Part shown: in pieces, positions 8,196-17,805 of the stretch
Numbering within the stretch: position 1 is the stretch's first letter
Layout: each line of letters opens with the position of its first letter
From: Burkholderia sp. lig30
Lineage (GTDB): Bacteria > Pseudomonadota > Gammaproteobacteria > Burkholderiales > Burkholderiaceae
Reading direction: 5' to 3'
Assembly (NCBI RefSeq): GCF_000687455.2
Contig: NZ_JGVW01000074.1
Location: 1 to 64,000 of the forward strand
Length of the DNA stretch: 64,000 nt
The notes under the pieces: model-generated
What the model was told of the DNA's origin: nothing
The model's input: only the letters and a program-made list of their open reading frames with translations
The model's database searches: none
Position numbers and translations under genes: made by a program

Positions 8196-10259
8196 ATGCG
8201 CTATCCCCACTTGTTCAAACCCCTGCAGCTCAACCAGCTGACGCTTCGCAACCGGATCGTCAGCACCGCGCACGCCGAGGTGTACGCGGAGCCGGGCGGC
8301 CTGCCGGGCGATCGCTACATCCGTTATTACGAGGAGAAGGCGAAAGGCGGCGTCGGCCTCGCCGTGTGCGGCGGGTCGAGCCCGGTATCGATCGACAGTC
8401 CGCAAGGGTGGTGGAAATCGGTGAACCTGTCGACCGACCGGATCGTCGATCCGCTCGCGCGGCTTGCCGAAGCGATGCATCGCCACGGCGCGAAGATCAT
8501 GATCCAGGCGACGCACATGGGCCGCCGCTCGGCGTTCCACGGCGAGCACTGGCCGCACCTGATGACGCCGTCCGGCGTGCGCGAGCCGGTGCATCGCGGC
8601 AACGCGAAGATCATCGAGGTCGAGGAGATCCGCCGCATCATCGCGGACTTCGCGGCCGCCGCGAAGCGCGTGAAGGACGCGGGGATGGACGGCATCGAGA
8701 TCTCGGCCGCGCACCAGCACCTGATCGACCAGTTCTGGAGCCCGCGCACCAACTTCCGCACCGACGAATGGGGCGGCAGCCTGCAGAACCGGCTGCGATT
8801 CGGCATCGAAGTGCTGACGGCCGTGCGCGAAGCGGTCGGCAAGGACTTCTGCGTCGGCCTGCGGATGTGCGGCGACGAATTCCACGAGGACGGCCTCGAC
8901 CACGCGCAACTGAAGGACATCGCGCAGGCGATGGCCGAGACCGGCCTGATCGACTACCTCGGCGTGATCGGCTCCGGCGCGGACACGCACAACACGCTCG
9001 CGAACTGCATGCCGCCGATGGCGTTGCCGCCCGAGCCGTTCGTGCATCTCGCGGCGGGCATCAAGTCGGTCGTCAAGCTGCCGGTGATGCACGCGCAGAG
9101 CATCCGCGATGCGGGCCAGGCCGAGCGCCTGCTCGCGAACGGGATGGTCGATCTGGTCGGCATGACGCGCGCGCAGATCGCCGATCCGCACATGGTCATC
9201 AAGATCCGAGATGGCCGCGAGGACGAGATCAAGCAGTGCGTCGGCGCGAACTACTGCATCGACCGCCAGTACAACGGCCTCGACGTGCTGTGCGTGCAGA
9301 ACGCCGCGACGTCGCGCGAGGCGACGATGCCGCACGTGATCGAGAAGTCGCGCGGGCCGAAGCGCAAGGTGGTCGTGGTCGGCGCGGGGCCTGCCGGGCT
9401 GGAGGCGGCGCGCGTCGCGCGCTCGCGCGGCCACGACGTCGTGCTGTTCGAAAAGAACACTGAGGTCGGCGGCCAGATCATGCTGGCCGCGAAGGCGCCG
9501 CAGCGCGAGCAGATGGCGGGCATCGTGCGCTGGTTCGACATGGAGACGAAGCGGCTCGGCGTCGATCGGCGGCTCGGCGTCGCGGCCGACGAGAAGACGA
9601 TCATGGCCGAGCAGCCGGACATCGTCGTGCTCGCGACCGGCGGCCGCGCATTCTCCGATCAGGTGCCGGGCTGGGGCGTCGTCGAAGGGCTCGCAGTCAG
9701 CGCGTGGGACATCCTGTCGGGTCGCGTCGAGCCTGGACAGAACGTGCTCGTCTACGACGGCGTGAGCACCCACGCGGGCGCGGGCGTCGCCGATTTCATC
9801 TCCAGCCGCGGCGCGAAAGTCGAGATCGTCACGCCGGACGTGAAGGTCGCCGACGACTGCGGCGGCACGACGTTCCCGATCTTCTATCGCCGCCTGTACG
9901 CGCAGGGCGTGATCCATACGCCGAACTACTGGCTAGACCGCGTGTACGAGGAAGACGGCAGGAAGATCGCGGTGCTGCGCAACGAGTACACCGAGGAGCT
10001 GGAAGAGCGCGCGGTCGACCAGGTCGTGATCGAGAACGGCTCGACGCCGAACGACGCGCTGTACTGGAAGCTCAAGCCGGAGTCGGTGAACCGCGGGCAG
10101 GTCGACGTGCACAAGCTGTTCGCGGCCGAGCCGCAGCCGTGCCTGTCGGAACCGCTCGGCAACGGCCGCTTCCTGCTGTTCCGGGTCGGCGACTGCATCT
10201 CGATGCACAACATCCACGGCGCGATCTACGACGCGCTGCGTCTCGTGAAGGATTTCTGA
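8196..10259 (+). CDS. dgcA: Dimethylglycine demethylase, flavin/iron-sulfur subunit
   Basis: A 687-residue protein of the old-yellow-enzyme/trimethylamine dehydrogenase type that demethylates dimethylglycine to sarcosine and formaldehyde. The N-terminal FMN TIM barrel (about 1-360) starts HLFKPLQLNQLTLRNRIVS and holds the AAHQHLIDQFWSPRTN segment. A cysteine cluster follows (CVGANYC, then VLCVQNAA), expected to bind [4Fe-4S]. The C-terminal dinucleotide domain has VVVGAGPAGLEAARVA. The ATG at 8196 gives the family N-terminus; the frame is open back to 7890 but there overlaps the preceding gene. dgcB begins 4 nt after its stop. Its length matches Pseudomonas DgcA. Confidence 0.94.
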   Translation: MRYPHLFKPLQLNQLTLRNRIVSTAHAEVYAEPGGLPGDRYIRYYEEKAKGGVGLAVCGGSSPVSIDSPQGWWKSVNLSTDRIVDPLARLAEAMHRHGAKIMIQATHMGRRSAFHGEHWPHLMTPSGVREPVHRGNAKIIEVEEIRRIIADFAAAAKRVKDAGMDGIEISAAHQHLIDQFWSPRTNFRTDEWGGSLQNRLRFGIEVLTAVREAVGKDFCVGLRMCGDEFHEDGLDHAQLKDIAQAMAETGLIDYLGVIGSGADTHNTLANCMPPMALPPEPFVHLAAGIKSVVKLPVMHAQSIRDAGQAERLLANGMVDLVGMTRAQIADPHMVIKIRDGREDEIKQCVGANYCIDRQYNGLDVLCVQNAATSREATMPHVIEKSRGPKRKVVVVGAGPAGLEAARVARSRGHDVVLFEKNTEVGGQIMLAAKAPQREQMAGIVRWFDMETKRLGVDRRLGVAADEKTIMAEQPDIVVLATGGRAFSDQVPGWGVVEGLAVSAWDILSGRVEPGQNVLVYDGVSTHAGAGVADFISSRGAKVEIVTPDVKVADDCGGTTFPIFYRRLYAQGVIHTPNYWLDRVYEEDGRKIAVLRNEYTEELEERAVDQVVIENGSTPNDALYWKLKPESVNRGQVDVHKLFAAEPQPCLSEPLGNGRFLLFRVGDCISMHNIHGAIYDALRLVKDF

Positions 10260-10263
10260 CGCC

Positions 10264-12189
10264 ATGAATCCGTCCTTCCTGATTACCGCATTGCTGTGGC
10301 TGTCGGTGGCGGGGCTCGCGTTCGCGGTCGCGAAGCGCGCGTCGTACTGGCGGCTCGGCCGGGCCACCGCGCCCGGCGCGTTCGGCGTCGCGAACCTGTT
10401 CGCGATCCCGAAGCGCTATTTCGTCGATCTGCATCACGTGGTCGCGCGCGACCCGTACATCGCGAAGACCCACGTCGTGACCGCCGGCGGCGCGATCGCC
10501 GCGCTCGCGCTGGTGTTCGTCAACTACGGTCTCGCGATCTACGCGCCGTGGCTCGACCGGCTGATTTTCGTCGCGGCGCTCGCGATGCTGATCGGCGCGG
10601 TGTTCGTGTGGCGCCGCCGTGCCGCGAAGAACGTGCCGGCGCGGCTGTCGCGCGGGCCGTGGAATACGCTGCCGTGGCTGCTCGGCGCGTTCGCGCTCGG
10701 CCTCGTGCTGTTCATGCTGGTGCCGGCCGGCGCGATGTCCGGTGCGTTCGCGGTGCTCTGCGCGCTGCTGATCGGCGTCGGCGCGTTCGCGATGACGGTC
10801 GGCGCGGCGAACGGCGGGCCGATGAAGCATGCGATCGCGGGCCTGCTGCACCTCGCGTTCCATCCGCGCCAGGAGCGTTTCGCGGCGACGCGCGAAGCGT
10901 TCACCGGCAACGGCACGGCCACGCCGCCGACCGCGCTGAAGCTGCCCGACATCGAGCAGCAGGAGTACGGCGTCGCGAAACCCGTCGAGTTCCGCTGGAA
11001 TCAGCTGCTGAGCTTCGACGCGTGTGTGCAGTGCGGCAAATGCGAGGCCGCGTGCCCCGCGTTCGCATCCGGCCAGCCGCTCAATCCGAAGAAGCTGATC
11101 CAGGATCTCGTGGTCGGGATGGCGGGCGGCAGCGACGCCGCCTATGCGGGCAGCCCGACGCCGGGTATCCCGGTCGGCCGGCATCGCGGCGAACCCGACG
11201 GGCCGATCGTGTCGGGCCTGATCGAAGCGCAGACGCTGTGGTCGTGCACGACCTGCCGCGCGTGCGTGCAGGAATGCCCGATGCTGATCGAGCACGTCGA
11301 CGCGATCGTCGACATGCGCCGCAACCAGACGCTCGTGCACGGCACGGTGCCGGGCAAGGGCGCGGACGTCCTCGCGAACCTGCGCGAGACCGGCACGATG
11401 GGCGGCTACGACACGGCCGCGCGCTACGACTGGTCGGTCGACCTGAGCGCGCCGCTCGCGCAGCCGGGCAAGCCGGTCGACGTGCTGTTCGTCGCGGGCG
11501 AAGGCGCGTTCGACATGCGCTACCAGCGCACGCTGCGCGCGTTCGTGAAGGTGTTGAACAAGGCCGGCGTCGACTACGCGGTGCTCGGCGGCGTCGAGAC
11601 CGATACCGGCGACGTCGCGCGCCGCCTCGGCGACGAGGCGACGTTCCGGCAGCTCGCGCAGCGCCTGATCGGCACGCTCTCCACGCTGTCGTACCGCCAG
11701 ATCGTCACGGCCGATCCGCACGTGATGCACAGCCTGCGCAACGAATACCGGGCGCTCGGCCTGCGCGTGACGGTCAAGCATCACACGACCTATCTCGCCG
11801 AGCTCGCCGCGAGCGGGAAGATTGCGCCGAAGGTGGTCGACGCGCTGCGCGAGAAGTGCACTACGTATCACGATCCATGCTACCTCGGCCGCTACAACGG
11901 CGAGACGGACGCGCCGCGCGCGCTGCTGAAGACGATCGGCATCCAGGTCGTCGAGATGGAGCGCAACGGCATGCGCGGCCGCTGCTGCGGCGGCGGGGGC
12001 GGTGCGCCGCTGACCGACATCCCGGGCAAGCAGCGGATTCCCGACATCCGCATCGCCGACGCGCGCGCGATCGGCGCGGACGTGGTCGCGGTCGCATGCC
12101 CGAACTGCACGGCGATGCTCGAAGGCGTCGTCGGCCCGCGTCCCGACGTGCTCGACGTCGCCGAACTCGTCGCGGCCTCGCTGGAGTGA
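10264..12189 (+). CDS. dgcB: Dimethylglycine catabolism iron-sulfur membrane protein
   Basis: A 641-residue protein with hydrophobic N-terminal helices (about residues 1-25, 75-110 and 140-180), two [4Fe-4S] ferredoxin motifs (CVQCGKCEAACP at C254 onward, CTTCRACVQECP at C328 onward) and a C-terminal CCG domain (GRCCGGGGGA near residue 574) like the heterodisulfide reductase D subunit. It probably carries electrons from DgcA/ETF to the quinone pool in the cytoplasmic membrane. In Pseudomonas both dgcA and dgcB are needed for growth on dimethylglycine. It sits 4 nt after dgcA and 4 nt before etfA, so translation is likely coupled. Confidence 0.93.
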   Translation: MNPSFLITALLWLSVAGLAFAVAKRASYWRLGRATAPGAFGVANLFAIPKRYFVDLHHVVARDPYIAKTHVVTAGGAIAALALVFVNYGLAIYAPWLDRLIFVAALAMLIGAVFVWRRRAAKNVPARLSRGPWNTLPWLLGAFALGLVLFMLVPAGAMSGAFAVLCALLIGVGAFAMTVGAANGGPMKHAIAGLLHLAFHPRQERFAATREAFTGNGTATPPTALKLPDIEQQEYGVAKPVEFRWNQLLSFDACVQCGKCEAACPAFASGQPLNPKKLIQDLVVGMAGGSDAAYAGSPTPGIPVGRHRGEPDGPIVSGLIEAQTLWSCTTCRACVQECPMLIEHVDAIVDMRRNQTLVHGTVPGKGADVLANLRETGTMGGYDTAARYDWSVDLSAPLAQPGKPVDVLFVAGEGAFDMRYQRTLRAFVKVLNKAGVDYAVLGGVETDTGDVARRLGDEATFRQLAQRLIGTLSTLSYRQIVTADPHVMHSLRNEYRALGLRVTVKHHTTYLAELAASGKIAPKVVDALREKCTTYHDPCYLGRYNGETDAPRALLKTIGIQVVEMERNGMRGRCCGGGGGAPLTDIPGKQRIPDIRIADARAIGADVVAVACPNCTAMLEGVVGPRPDVLDVAELVAASLE

Positions 12190-12193
12190 ACCC

Positions 12194-13381
12194 ATGAATC
12201 CGATCAAACGAATCGATCCGCGCAGGCCGTTCGTGATCACGGCCGCTGGCCTCAAGCGCATCACGCTCGGCGAAGCCGGCAGTGCGGACGCGAGTGCCGC
12301 GGACTGGCATGCGGGCGCGTCAACCACGTCGGGCCATGTCGGGCCGGGCCACGCCAGGCCGCGCCGTGCGCTCGACAACCCGACGCGCGTGCTGCTGGTC
12401 GCCGCGCACAGCGAGCGCGGCGCGCTCGACGACCACGCGCGCCAGGCGGTCGCCGCCGCCGCGCTGCTCGCCGATGCGCAGACCGAAGTGGCGCTGGCCG
12501 TGTTTGGCGAGCTGAAGGACGACGCGGCCGCGCTGGGCGCCGACAAGCTGATCGAGCTGGCCGAATTCGACCGTCGCGCGTTCGCGCCCGACAGCGAACT
12601 GCGCGCATTGCAGGCCTGCGTCGCCGCGCTCGCGCCGGCGCATCTGCTGCTGCCGGACAACGCGACCGGCGACGGCGACCTCGGCCGCCGCTACGCGGCG
12701 GCGGCCGGTGCGAGCGTCGCGACGCACGTCGTCGAGATCGATGCATGCCATGTCGGCGCATATGCGCAAGCGAAACGCGCGTTCGCGACACGCGACCTGC
12801 CCGACGTGATCCTGCTCGCGCCGAACGCGGTCGATGCGAGGCTGCCGTTCGTCGGCGCGGGCGAGCGCATGCCCGCCGGTGCCGTGCGCGACGCGAGCGG
12901 CGGCGCGCAGCCGTACCGCGATCTCGGGCTGGAGGAAATCGACGCGGCGCAGGTCGCGCTCGAGGAAGCGGATTTCATCGTGTCGGCCGGCAACGGCGTG
13001 ACCGACATCGCCGCGCTCGGGCGGCTCGCCGGCGCGTTCGGCGCGGCGATCGGCGCGAGCCGCGTCGCGGTCGACAACGGCCATTTCACGCGCGACAAGC
13101 AGGTCGGCGCGACCGGCAAGACCGTCGACGCGAGCGTGTACATCGCGTTCGGCATCTCGGGCGCGGTGCAGCACCTGCAGGGGATAAAGGATTGCCGGCA
13201 CGTGATCGCTGTGAACCTGGACGGCAGCGCGCCGATCGCGAAACGCGCGAACCTCACTGTCGTCGGCGACGCGCAGGCGACGATCGCCGCGCTGATCGAC
13301 GCGGTGCAGGCCGCGCGCGCAGCACGCGGACCATCGCCGGACACCGCCGGCGCCCGTGAACTGGAAGGAGCTGCAGCATGA
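12194..13381 (+). CDS. etfA: Electron transfer flavoprotein, alpha subunit
   Basis: A 395-residue ETF alpha subunit. The C-terminal FAD domain is clear: GRLAGAFGAAIGASRVAVDNG, QVGATGKTVDASVYIAFGISG and the HLQGIKD segment. The N-terminal domain is alanine-rich and about 70 residues longer than in housekeeping EtfA, with a low-complexity stretch near residues 30-60. It should accept electrons from the DgcA flavoprotein. Its stop overlaps the etfB start as ATGA, indicating translational coupling. A housekeeping etfAB pair for beta-oxidation would be expected elsewhere. Confidence 0.93.
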   Translation: MNPIKRIDPRRPFVITAAGLKRITLGEAGSADASAADWHAGASTTSGHVGPGHARPRRALDNPTRVLLVAAHSERGALDDHARQAVAAAALLADAQTEVALAVFGELKDDAAALGADKLIELAEFDRRAFAPDSELRALQACVAALAPAHLLLPDNATGDGDLGRRYAAAAGASVATHVVEIDACHVGAYAQAKRAFATRDLPDVILLAPNAVDARLPFVGAGERMPAGAVRDASGGAQPYRDLGLEEIDAAQVALEEADFIVSAGNGVTDIAALGRLAGAFGAAIGASRVAVDNGHFTRDKQVGATGKTVDASVYIAFGISGAVQHLQGIKDCRHVIAVNLDGSAPIAKRANLTVVGDAQATIAALIDAVQAARAARGPSPDTAGARELEGAAA

Positions 13382-14163
13382 ACGTCCCGAGACAGGTGAA
13401 ACGCATCGCAGTGCTGGTGTCCGCCGGCCGGCATCCGGTCAGCGGCACGCCGCGCTACAGCCGCAACGACGCGGCCGCGCTGGAGATCGGCCGGGGCCTC
13501 GCCGAGCGCCACGGCGCGCAGCTCGACGTGATCCATGCGGGCGACCCGGCCAGCCCGGCACTTGCCGACTACCTCGCGCTCGGCGCGCGCGAAGTCGAGG
13601 TGCTCGCATGCTACGCGGGCGAGGACGCAGCAAGCGCGCTCGCCGCGCGCGTGCAGGACTACGACCTGGTGCTGACCGGCACCCGCGCCGAGGGCGCGTA
13701 CGACACCGGAATGCTGCCGTACCGCGTCGCGACCGCGCTCGGCTATCCGCTCGTCGGCGCGGCCGTCGACGTCGATGCCGCCGGCGGGCGCGTCGCGGTC
13801 CGGCAGTTCCTGCCGAAAGGCGTGAGGCGGCGCGTCGATGCGGCGCTGCCTGCCGTCGTGGCGGTGCATCCGCTCGCCGGCGCGCAGCCCCGCTACGCGT
13901 ATGCGCGCCTGCGCGCGGGGGCGGTCCGCCCGGTGCGCGTCGCACTGCCCGCCGACGGCGGCTCTGCCGCGTGGACGGTCGGCCCGGCCGAGCGCAAGCC
14001 GGTCAGGCTGGCCGCCGCCGAGAAGCGTTCCGGCCATGCCCGGATGCTGTCGGCGACGACGACCGAGAGCCGCGGCGGCAACGTCGTAATTGAAGGGAGT
14101 TCGGTCGAAAAAGCACAAGTGATCCTCGCGTATTTGCGCGAGCATCAACTCATCGATTACTGA
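13378..14163 (+). CDS. etfB: Electron transfer flavoprotein, beta subunit
   Basis: A 261-residue ETF beta-type protein that pairs with EtfA. Supporting segments are KRIAVLVSAGRHPVSG at the N-terminus and LVLTGTRAEGAYDTGMLPYRVA in the AMP/interface region. The C-terminus reads EKAQVILAYLREHQLIDY. It is more divergent than housekeeping EtfB, as seen for the demethylase-linked copies in Pseudomonas. The start overlaps etfA by 4 nt. Confidence 0.92.
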   Translation: MNVPRQVKRIAVLVSAGRHPVSGTPRYSRNDAAALEIGRGLAERHGAQLDVIHAGDPASPALADYLALGAREVEVLACYAGEDAASALAARVQDYDLVLTGTRAEGAYDTGMLPYRVATALGYPLVGAAVDVDAAGGRVAVRQFLPKGVRRRVDAALPAVVAVHPLAGAQPRYAYARLRAGAVRPVRVALPADGGSAAWTVGPAERKPVRLAAAEKRSGHARMLSATTTESRGGNVVIEGSSVEKAQVILAYLREHQLIDY

Positions 14164-14222
14164 TTTTGCTGATCGATGCCTGTCGGCAACAACCCATGGA
14201 TGCAAGGAATCCGGAGCACACG

Positions 14223-15464
14223 ATGAAAGTATCGGCAGACATTCGCGCGCTGGTCGAACGGCGCAACGCAGGCTACAGCCTCGAGGCGCCGTTTTATCTC
14301 AGCGACGACATATTCGCGCTCGACATGGAGGCGATCTTCCGGCAGCACTGGATCCAGGTGGCGGTCGAGCCGGACGTGCCGGAGCCGGGCGACTACGTGA
14401 CGGTCGAGCTGGGCGAGGACTCGATCCTGATCGTGCGCGACGACGACCTGCAGATCCGCGCGTTCCACAACGTGTGCCGCCATCGCGGCGCGCGACTGTG
14501 CAACGAAGACAAGGGCTCGGTCGGCAACATCGTGTGCCCGTACCACAGCTGGACGTACAACCTGACCGGCGAGTTGATGTTTGCCGAGCACATGGGCGAG
14601 AAATTCGACCGCTGCAAGCACAGCCTGAAAAGCGTGCATGTCGAGAACCTCGCGGGCCTGATCTTCATCTGCCTCGCCGACGAGCCGCCCGCCGATTTCG
14701 CGGTGATGCGCGCGGCGATGGAGCCGTACCTGCTGCCGCACGACCTGCCGAACACGAAGATCGCCGCGCAGGTCGACATCATCGAGAAAGGCAACTGGAA
14801 GCTGACGATGGAGAACAATCGCGAGTGCTACCACTGCGTCGCGAACCATCCGGAGCTGACGATCTCGCTGTACGAATACGGCTTCGGCTACCAGCCGTCG
14901 CCCGCGAACGCCGAGGGGATGGCTGCGTTCGAGCGCACCTGCGTCGAGCGCGCCGCGCAGTGGGAAGCGCTGAACCTGCCGTCGGTGGAGATCGAGCGCC
15001 TGCGCGACACGACCGGCTTTCGCACGCAGCGCCTGCCGCTCGACCGCAGCGGCGAATCGCAGACGCTCGACGCGAAGATCGCGTCGAAGAAGCTGCTCGG
15101 CGAATTCCGCCGGGCGGACCTCGGCGGCCTGTCGTTCTGGGTGCAGCCGAACGCGTGGAACCACTTCATGAGCGACCACATCGTCACGTTCTCGGTGATT
15201 CCGCTGTCGGCCGGCGAGACGCTCGTGCGCACCAAGTGGCTCGTGCACAAGGATGCGAAGGAAGGCATCGACTACGACGTGAAGCACCTCACCGCCGTGT
15301 GGAACGCGACCAACGACCAGGATCGCGCGCTCGTCGAGTATTCGCAGCGCGGCGTGGCGAGCAGCGCGTACGAGCCGGGCCCGTACTCTCCGTACACCGA
15401 AGGTCTCGTCGAGAAATTCTCGGCCTGGTACATCGATCGGCTCGCCGAGAAGATCGGCGCATAG
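14223..15464 (+). CDS. gbcA: Glycine betaine monooxygenase, Rieske oxygenase subunit
   Basis: A Rieske non-haem iron oxygenase that demethylates glycine betaine to dimethylglycine and formaldehyde. The Rieske centre is C85-x-H87 and C105-x2-H108 (CRHRGARLC, CPYHSW). The mononuclear iron region is NNRECYHCVANHPEL. I take the ATG at 14223 (413 residues) because GGAG lies 6 nt upstream; starts at 14166 and 14196 are possible. It is followed 25 bp later by its reductase gbcB. In Pseudomonas the two genes are divergent, whereas here they share one strand with dgcAB-etfAB upstream. GbdR control is expected from family knowledge. Confidence 0.95.
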   Translation: MKVSADIRALVERRNAGYSLEAPFYLSDDIFALDMEAIFRQHWIQVAVEPDVPEPGDYVTVELGEDSILIVRDDDLQIRAFHNVCRHRGARLCNEDKGSVGNIVCPYHSWTYNLTGELMFAEHMGEKFDRCKHSLKSVHVENLAGLIFICLADEPPADFAVMRAAMEPYLLPHDLPNTKIAAQVDIIEKGNWKLTMENNRECYHCVANHPELTISLYEYGFGYQPSPANAEGMAAFERTCVERAAQWEALNLPSVEIERLRDTTGFRTQRLPLDRSGESQTLDAKIASKKLLGEFRRADLGGLSFWVQPNAWNHFMSDHIVTFSVIPLSAGETLVRTKWLVHKDAKEGIDYDVKHLTAVWNATNDQDRALVEYSQRGVASSAYEPGPYSPYTEGLVEKFSAWYIDRLAEKIGA

Positions 15465-15489
15465 CGGAAAGTAATGAGCGGAGGCTGAC

Positions 15490-16653
15490 ATGATGCGAGA
15501 CGCGGCGAATTTCGAGCCGACCGACAGCCGGGTGACGCGCCCGGCATTCTGGAGCACGCTGCCGGAGCGCTGGACGAGCGACGTCGAGGAAACGCTGGTG
15601 TGCTGCCAGGTCCGGCAGGAGACGCACGACGTGAAGAGTTTCTTCTTCCGTTCGCCGCAGGGCCGCGCGTTCGCGTTCGAGCCGGGGCAGTTCGTCACGC
15701 TGGAGCTCGACATCGACGGCGAAGCGGTCAACCGCTGCTACACGATTTCGTCGTCGCCAGCGCGTCCGCACACGATCTCGATCACCGTCAAGCGCGTGCC
15801 GGGCGGCAAGGTGTCGAACTGGCTGCACGACAACCTGCAGCCGGGTGCGCCGGTTCGCGTGCTCGGCCCGGCGGGCGAGTTCACCTGCGCGCGGCATGCG
15901 GCGCGCAAGTACCTGTTCCTGTCCGCCGGCTCCGGCATCACGCCGCTGATGTCGATGAGCCGCGCGCATCACGATCTCGCCGAGGATCGCGACATCGTGT
16001 TCGTGCACAGCGCGCGCACGCCCGACGACATCATCTTCGCACGCGAACTGGACCTGATCGCGTCGAGCCACGCGAACTTCCGAACGTCGTTCGTCTGCGA
16101 GCGCGTGGGGGCGCGCACCAACTGGCCGGGCGTGACCGGATACCTGTCGCTGCCGCTGCTGAAGCTGATCGCGCCGGACTGGACGGAGCGTGAGATCTTC
16201 ACCTGCGGCCCCGCGCCGTACATGAAGGCGGTGCGCGAGCTGCTCGACGAGGCCGGTTTCGACCGTGCCCGGTATCACGAGGAGAGCTTCTCGTTCGACA
16301 CGCTTTCGGAGACCGGGGCAGCCGGACTGTCCGCCGATCCCGCGCCCGAGGTGGACGGGACGGACGGGGCGGAAAGCGGCACGGCGGCGAAGCAGTTCAC
16401 TGTCAGCTTCGCGAAGAGCCACCGCGAGATCGTCTGCGGATCGGAGCAGCACGTGCTCGATGCGGCGCGCCAGTCCGGCGTGCGGCTGCCGGCGTCGTGC
16501 ACGCAGGGCATGTGCGGCACCTGCAAGGTCAAGCTCGTGTCCGGTCAGGTCGAGATGAAGCACAACGGCGGCATCCGCCAGCGCGAGATCGACCAGGGGA
16601 TGGTGCTGCTGTGCTGCAGCAAGCCGCTGTCGGATCTCGTCATCGACAAGTAG
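15490..16653 (+). CDS. gbcB: Glycine betaine monooxygenase reductase subunit
   Basis: A 387-residue ferredoxin-NAD(P)H reductase with a C-terminal plant-type ferredoxin. The flavin motif is RCYTISSSP, the NAD domain has FLSAGSGITPLMSM and FTCGPAPYMKAV, and the [2Fe-2S] ligands are C337, C342, C345 and C375. A linker of about 30 residues rich in Ala, Asp and Gly (near 280-310) joins the two halves. It passes electrons from NAD(P)H to GbcA. Confidence 0.95.
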   Translation: MMRDAANFEPTDSRVTRPAFWSTLPERWTSDVEETLVCCQVRQETHDVKSFFFRSPQGRAFAFEPGQFVTLELDIDGEAVNRCYTISSSPARPHTISITVKRVPGGKVSNWLHDNLQPGAPVRVLGPAGEFTCARHAARKYLFLSAGSGITPLMSMSRAHHDLAEDRDIVFVHSARTPDDIIFARELDLIASSHANFRTSFVCERVGARTNWPGVTGYLSLPLLKLIAPDWTEREIFTCGPAPYMKAVRELLDEAGFDRARYHEESFSFDTLSETGAAGLSADPAPEVDGTDGAESGTAAKQFTVSFAKSHREIVCGSEQHVLDAARQSGVRLPASCTQGMCGTCKVKLVSGQVEMKHNGGIRQREIDQGMVLLCCSKPLSDLVIDK

Positions 16654-16775
16654 CGCGCGCACGTCGTAACAGGACAAATGCGCGTCGGAAAACGGCGATA
16701 TCAAGAAATTGTGGTCGAAGAACCTAGAGAGGAAACGCGCTTATCGCGCTCACGCGCACACCAAGGAGATCGACC

Positions 16776-17639
16776 ATGAAGCTTTTCGGAAAACTGTTGT
16801 GGACCGGCGCGCTGTCGGCGATGTTGACGCTGAGCGCATCCGCGCTGGCGGATACCAAACCCACGCTGAAGATCGGCTATGTCGAAGGCTGGGACGACAG
16901 CGTCGCGACGTCGAACGTCGCCGCGCGCATCATCGAGAAACGGCTCGGCTATCCGGTTCAGCTCGTGCCGGTCGCGGCCGGCGTGATGTGGCAGGGCGTC
17001 GCGCGCGGCGACCTGGACGCGACGCTGTCCGCGTGGCTGCCGGTCACGCAGGGCGCGTACTGGGACCAGTTCAAGACCAAGGTGGTCGATCTCGGCACGA
17101 ATTTCCCCGACGCGAAGATCGGCCTGATCGTCCCCGCTTACGTGAGCGCGAAGAGCATCGACGACCTGAACGCGCAGAAGGCCGCGTTCGGCGGGCGCAT
17201 CGTCGGCATCGACGCCGGCGCCGGCGTGATGCGCAAGACCGACGACGCGATCAGGAACTACGGCCTCGGCTATTCGCTGATGCCGAGCTCGGGCAGCGCG
17301 ATGACGGCGGAGCTGGCTCGCTCGATCCATGCGAACAAGCCGGTGATCGTGACCGGATGGGCGCCGCACTGGATGTTCGCGAAATGGAAGCTGCGCTTCC
17401 TCGACGATCCGAAGAAGGTGTTCGGCGAGGCGGAGCACGTCGACAGCGTCGCGAATTCGGCGCTCGAAACGAAGGCGAAACCGGTGGCCGCATTCCTGAA
17501 GAAATTCCAGTGGAAGCCGGGCGAGATCGACGGCGTGATGCTCGCGATCCAGGGCGGATCGAAGCCGGAAGCCGCCGCCGACGCGTGGATCTCGGCACAC
17601 GCCGACCGCGTGAACGCATGGGTCGAAGGCACGGAATAA
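16776..17639 (+). CDS. Periplasmic glycine betaine/choline-type ABC substrate-binding protein
   Basis: A 287-residue OpuAC/ProX-type binding protein. It has a signal peptide ending SASALA and the ligand-box segments IGYVEGWDDSVATSN, DATLSAWLPVTQGAYWD and VTGWAPHWMFAKW. The tryptophans there are typical of an aromatic cage for a quaternary amine. No permease or ATPase gene of this transporter type lies nearby, so it is an orphan. In Pseudomonas several orphan binding proteins (CbcX, BetX, CaiX) share one core transporter, which is the likely arrangement here. Glycine betaine is the best guess for substrate; choline or dimethylglycine cannot be excluded. Confidence 0.9.
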   Translation: MKLFGKLLWTGALSAMLTLSASALADTKPTLKIGYVEGWDDSVATSNVAARIIEKRLGYPVQLVPVAAGVMWQGVARGDLDATLSAWLPVTQGAYWDQFKTKVVDLGTNFPDAKIGLIVPAYVSAKSIDDLNAQKAAFGGRIVGIDAGAGVMRKTDDAIRNYGLGYSLMPSSGSAMTAELARSIHANKPVIVTGWAPHWMFAKWKLRFLDDPKKVFGEAEHVDSVANSALETKAKPVAAFLKKFQWKPGEIDGVMLAIQGGSKPEAAADAWISAHADRVNAWVEGTE

Positions 17640-17760
17640 CCCGCCGGGAAAACGGCGTAAACGACGCGATGGACATGGCGGTAAGCATGGCGAATCAATT
17701 CGTACGCAATGCGGCCATGTCCTAAATTTTTTTGTTCAAGGTGCGAAAAATCGAGTGCGT

Positions 17761-17800
17761 TGCTACACTACGACGCTTGTACGGAGTCTTCGAAGGAGGA
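17761..17800 (+). promoter_or_regulatory. Extended -10 promoter and strong RBS before the APC permease
   Basis: TGCTACACT at 17761-17769 is an extended -10 (TGn plus TACACT) preceded by an AT-rich tract at about 17724-17736. AAGGAGGA at 17793-17800 is a near-perfect ribosome-binding site 5 nt before the ATG. No good -35 is seen, as is common with extended -10 promoters. Confidence 0.45.
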
Positions 17801-17805
17801 TCTGG

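Noticed and set aside
8022-9917. 631-residue minus-strand open frame
   Set aside because: Antisense shadow of dgcA, Arg/His/Asp-rich as expected from GC-rich codon complement.
10072-12660. 862-residue minus-strand open frame
   Set aside because: Runs across dgcA, dgcB and etfA on the opposite strand; no domain.
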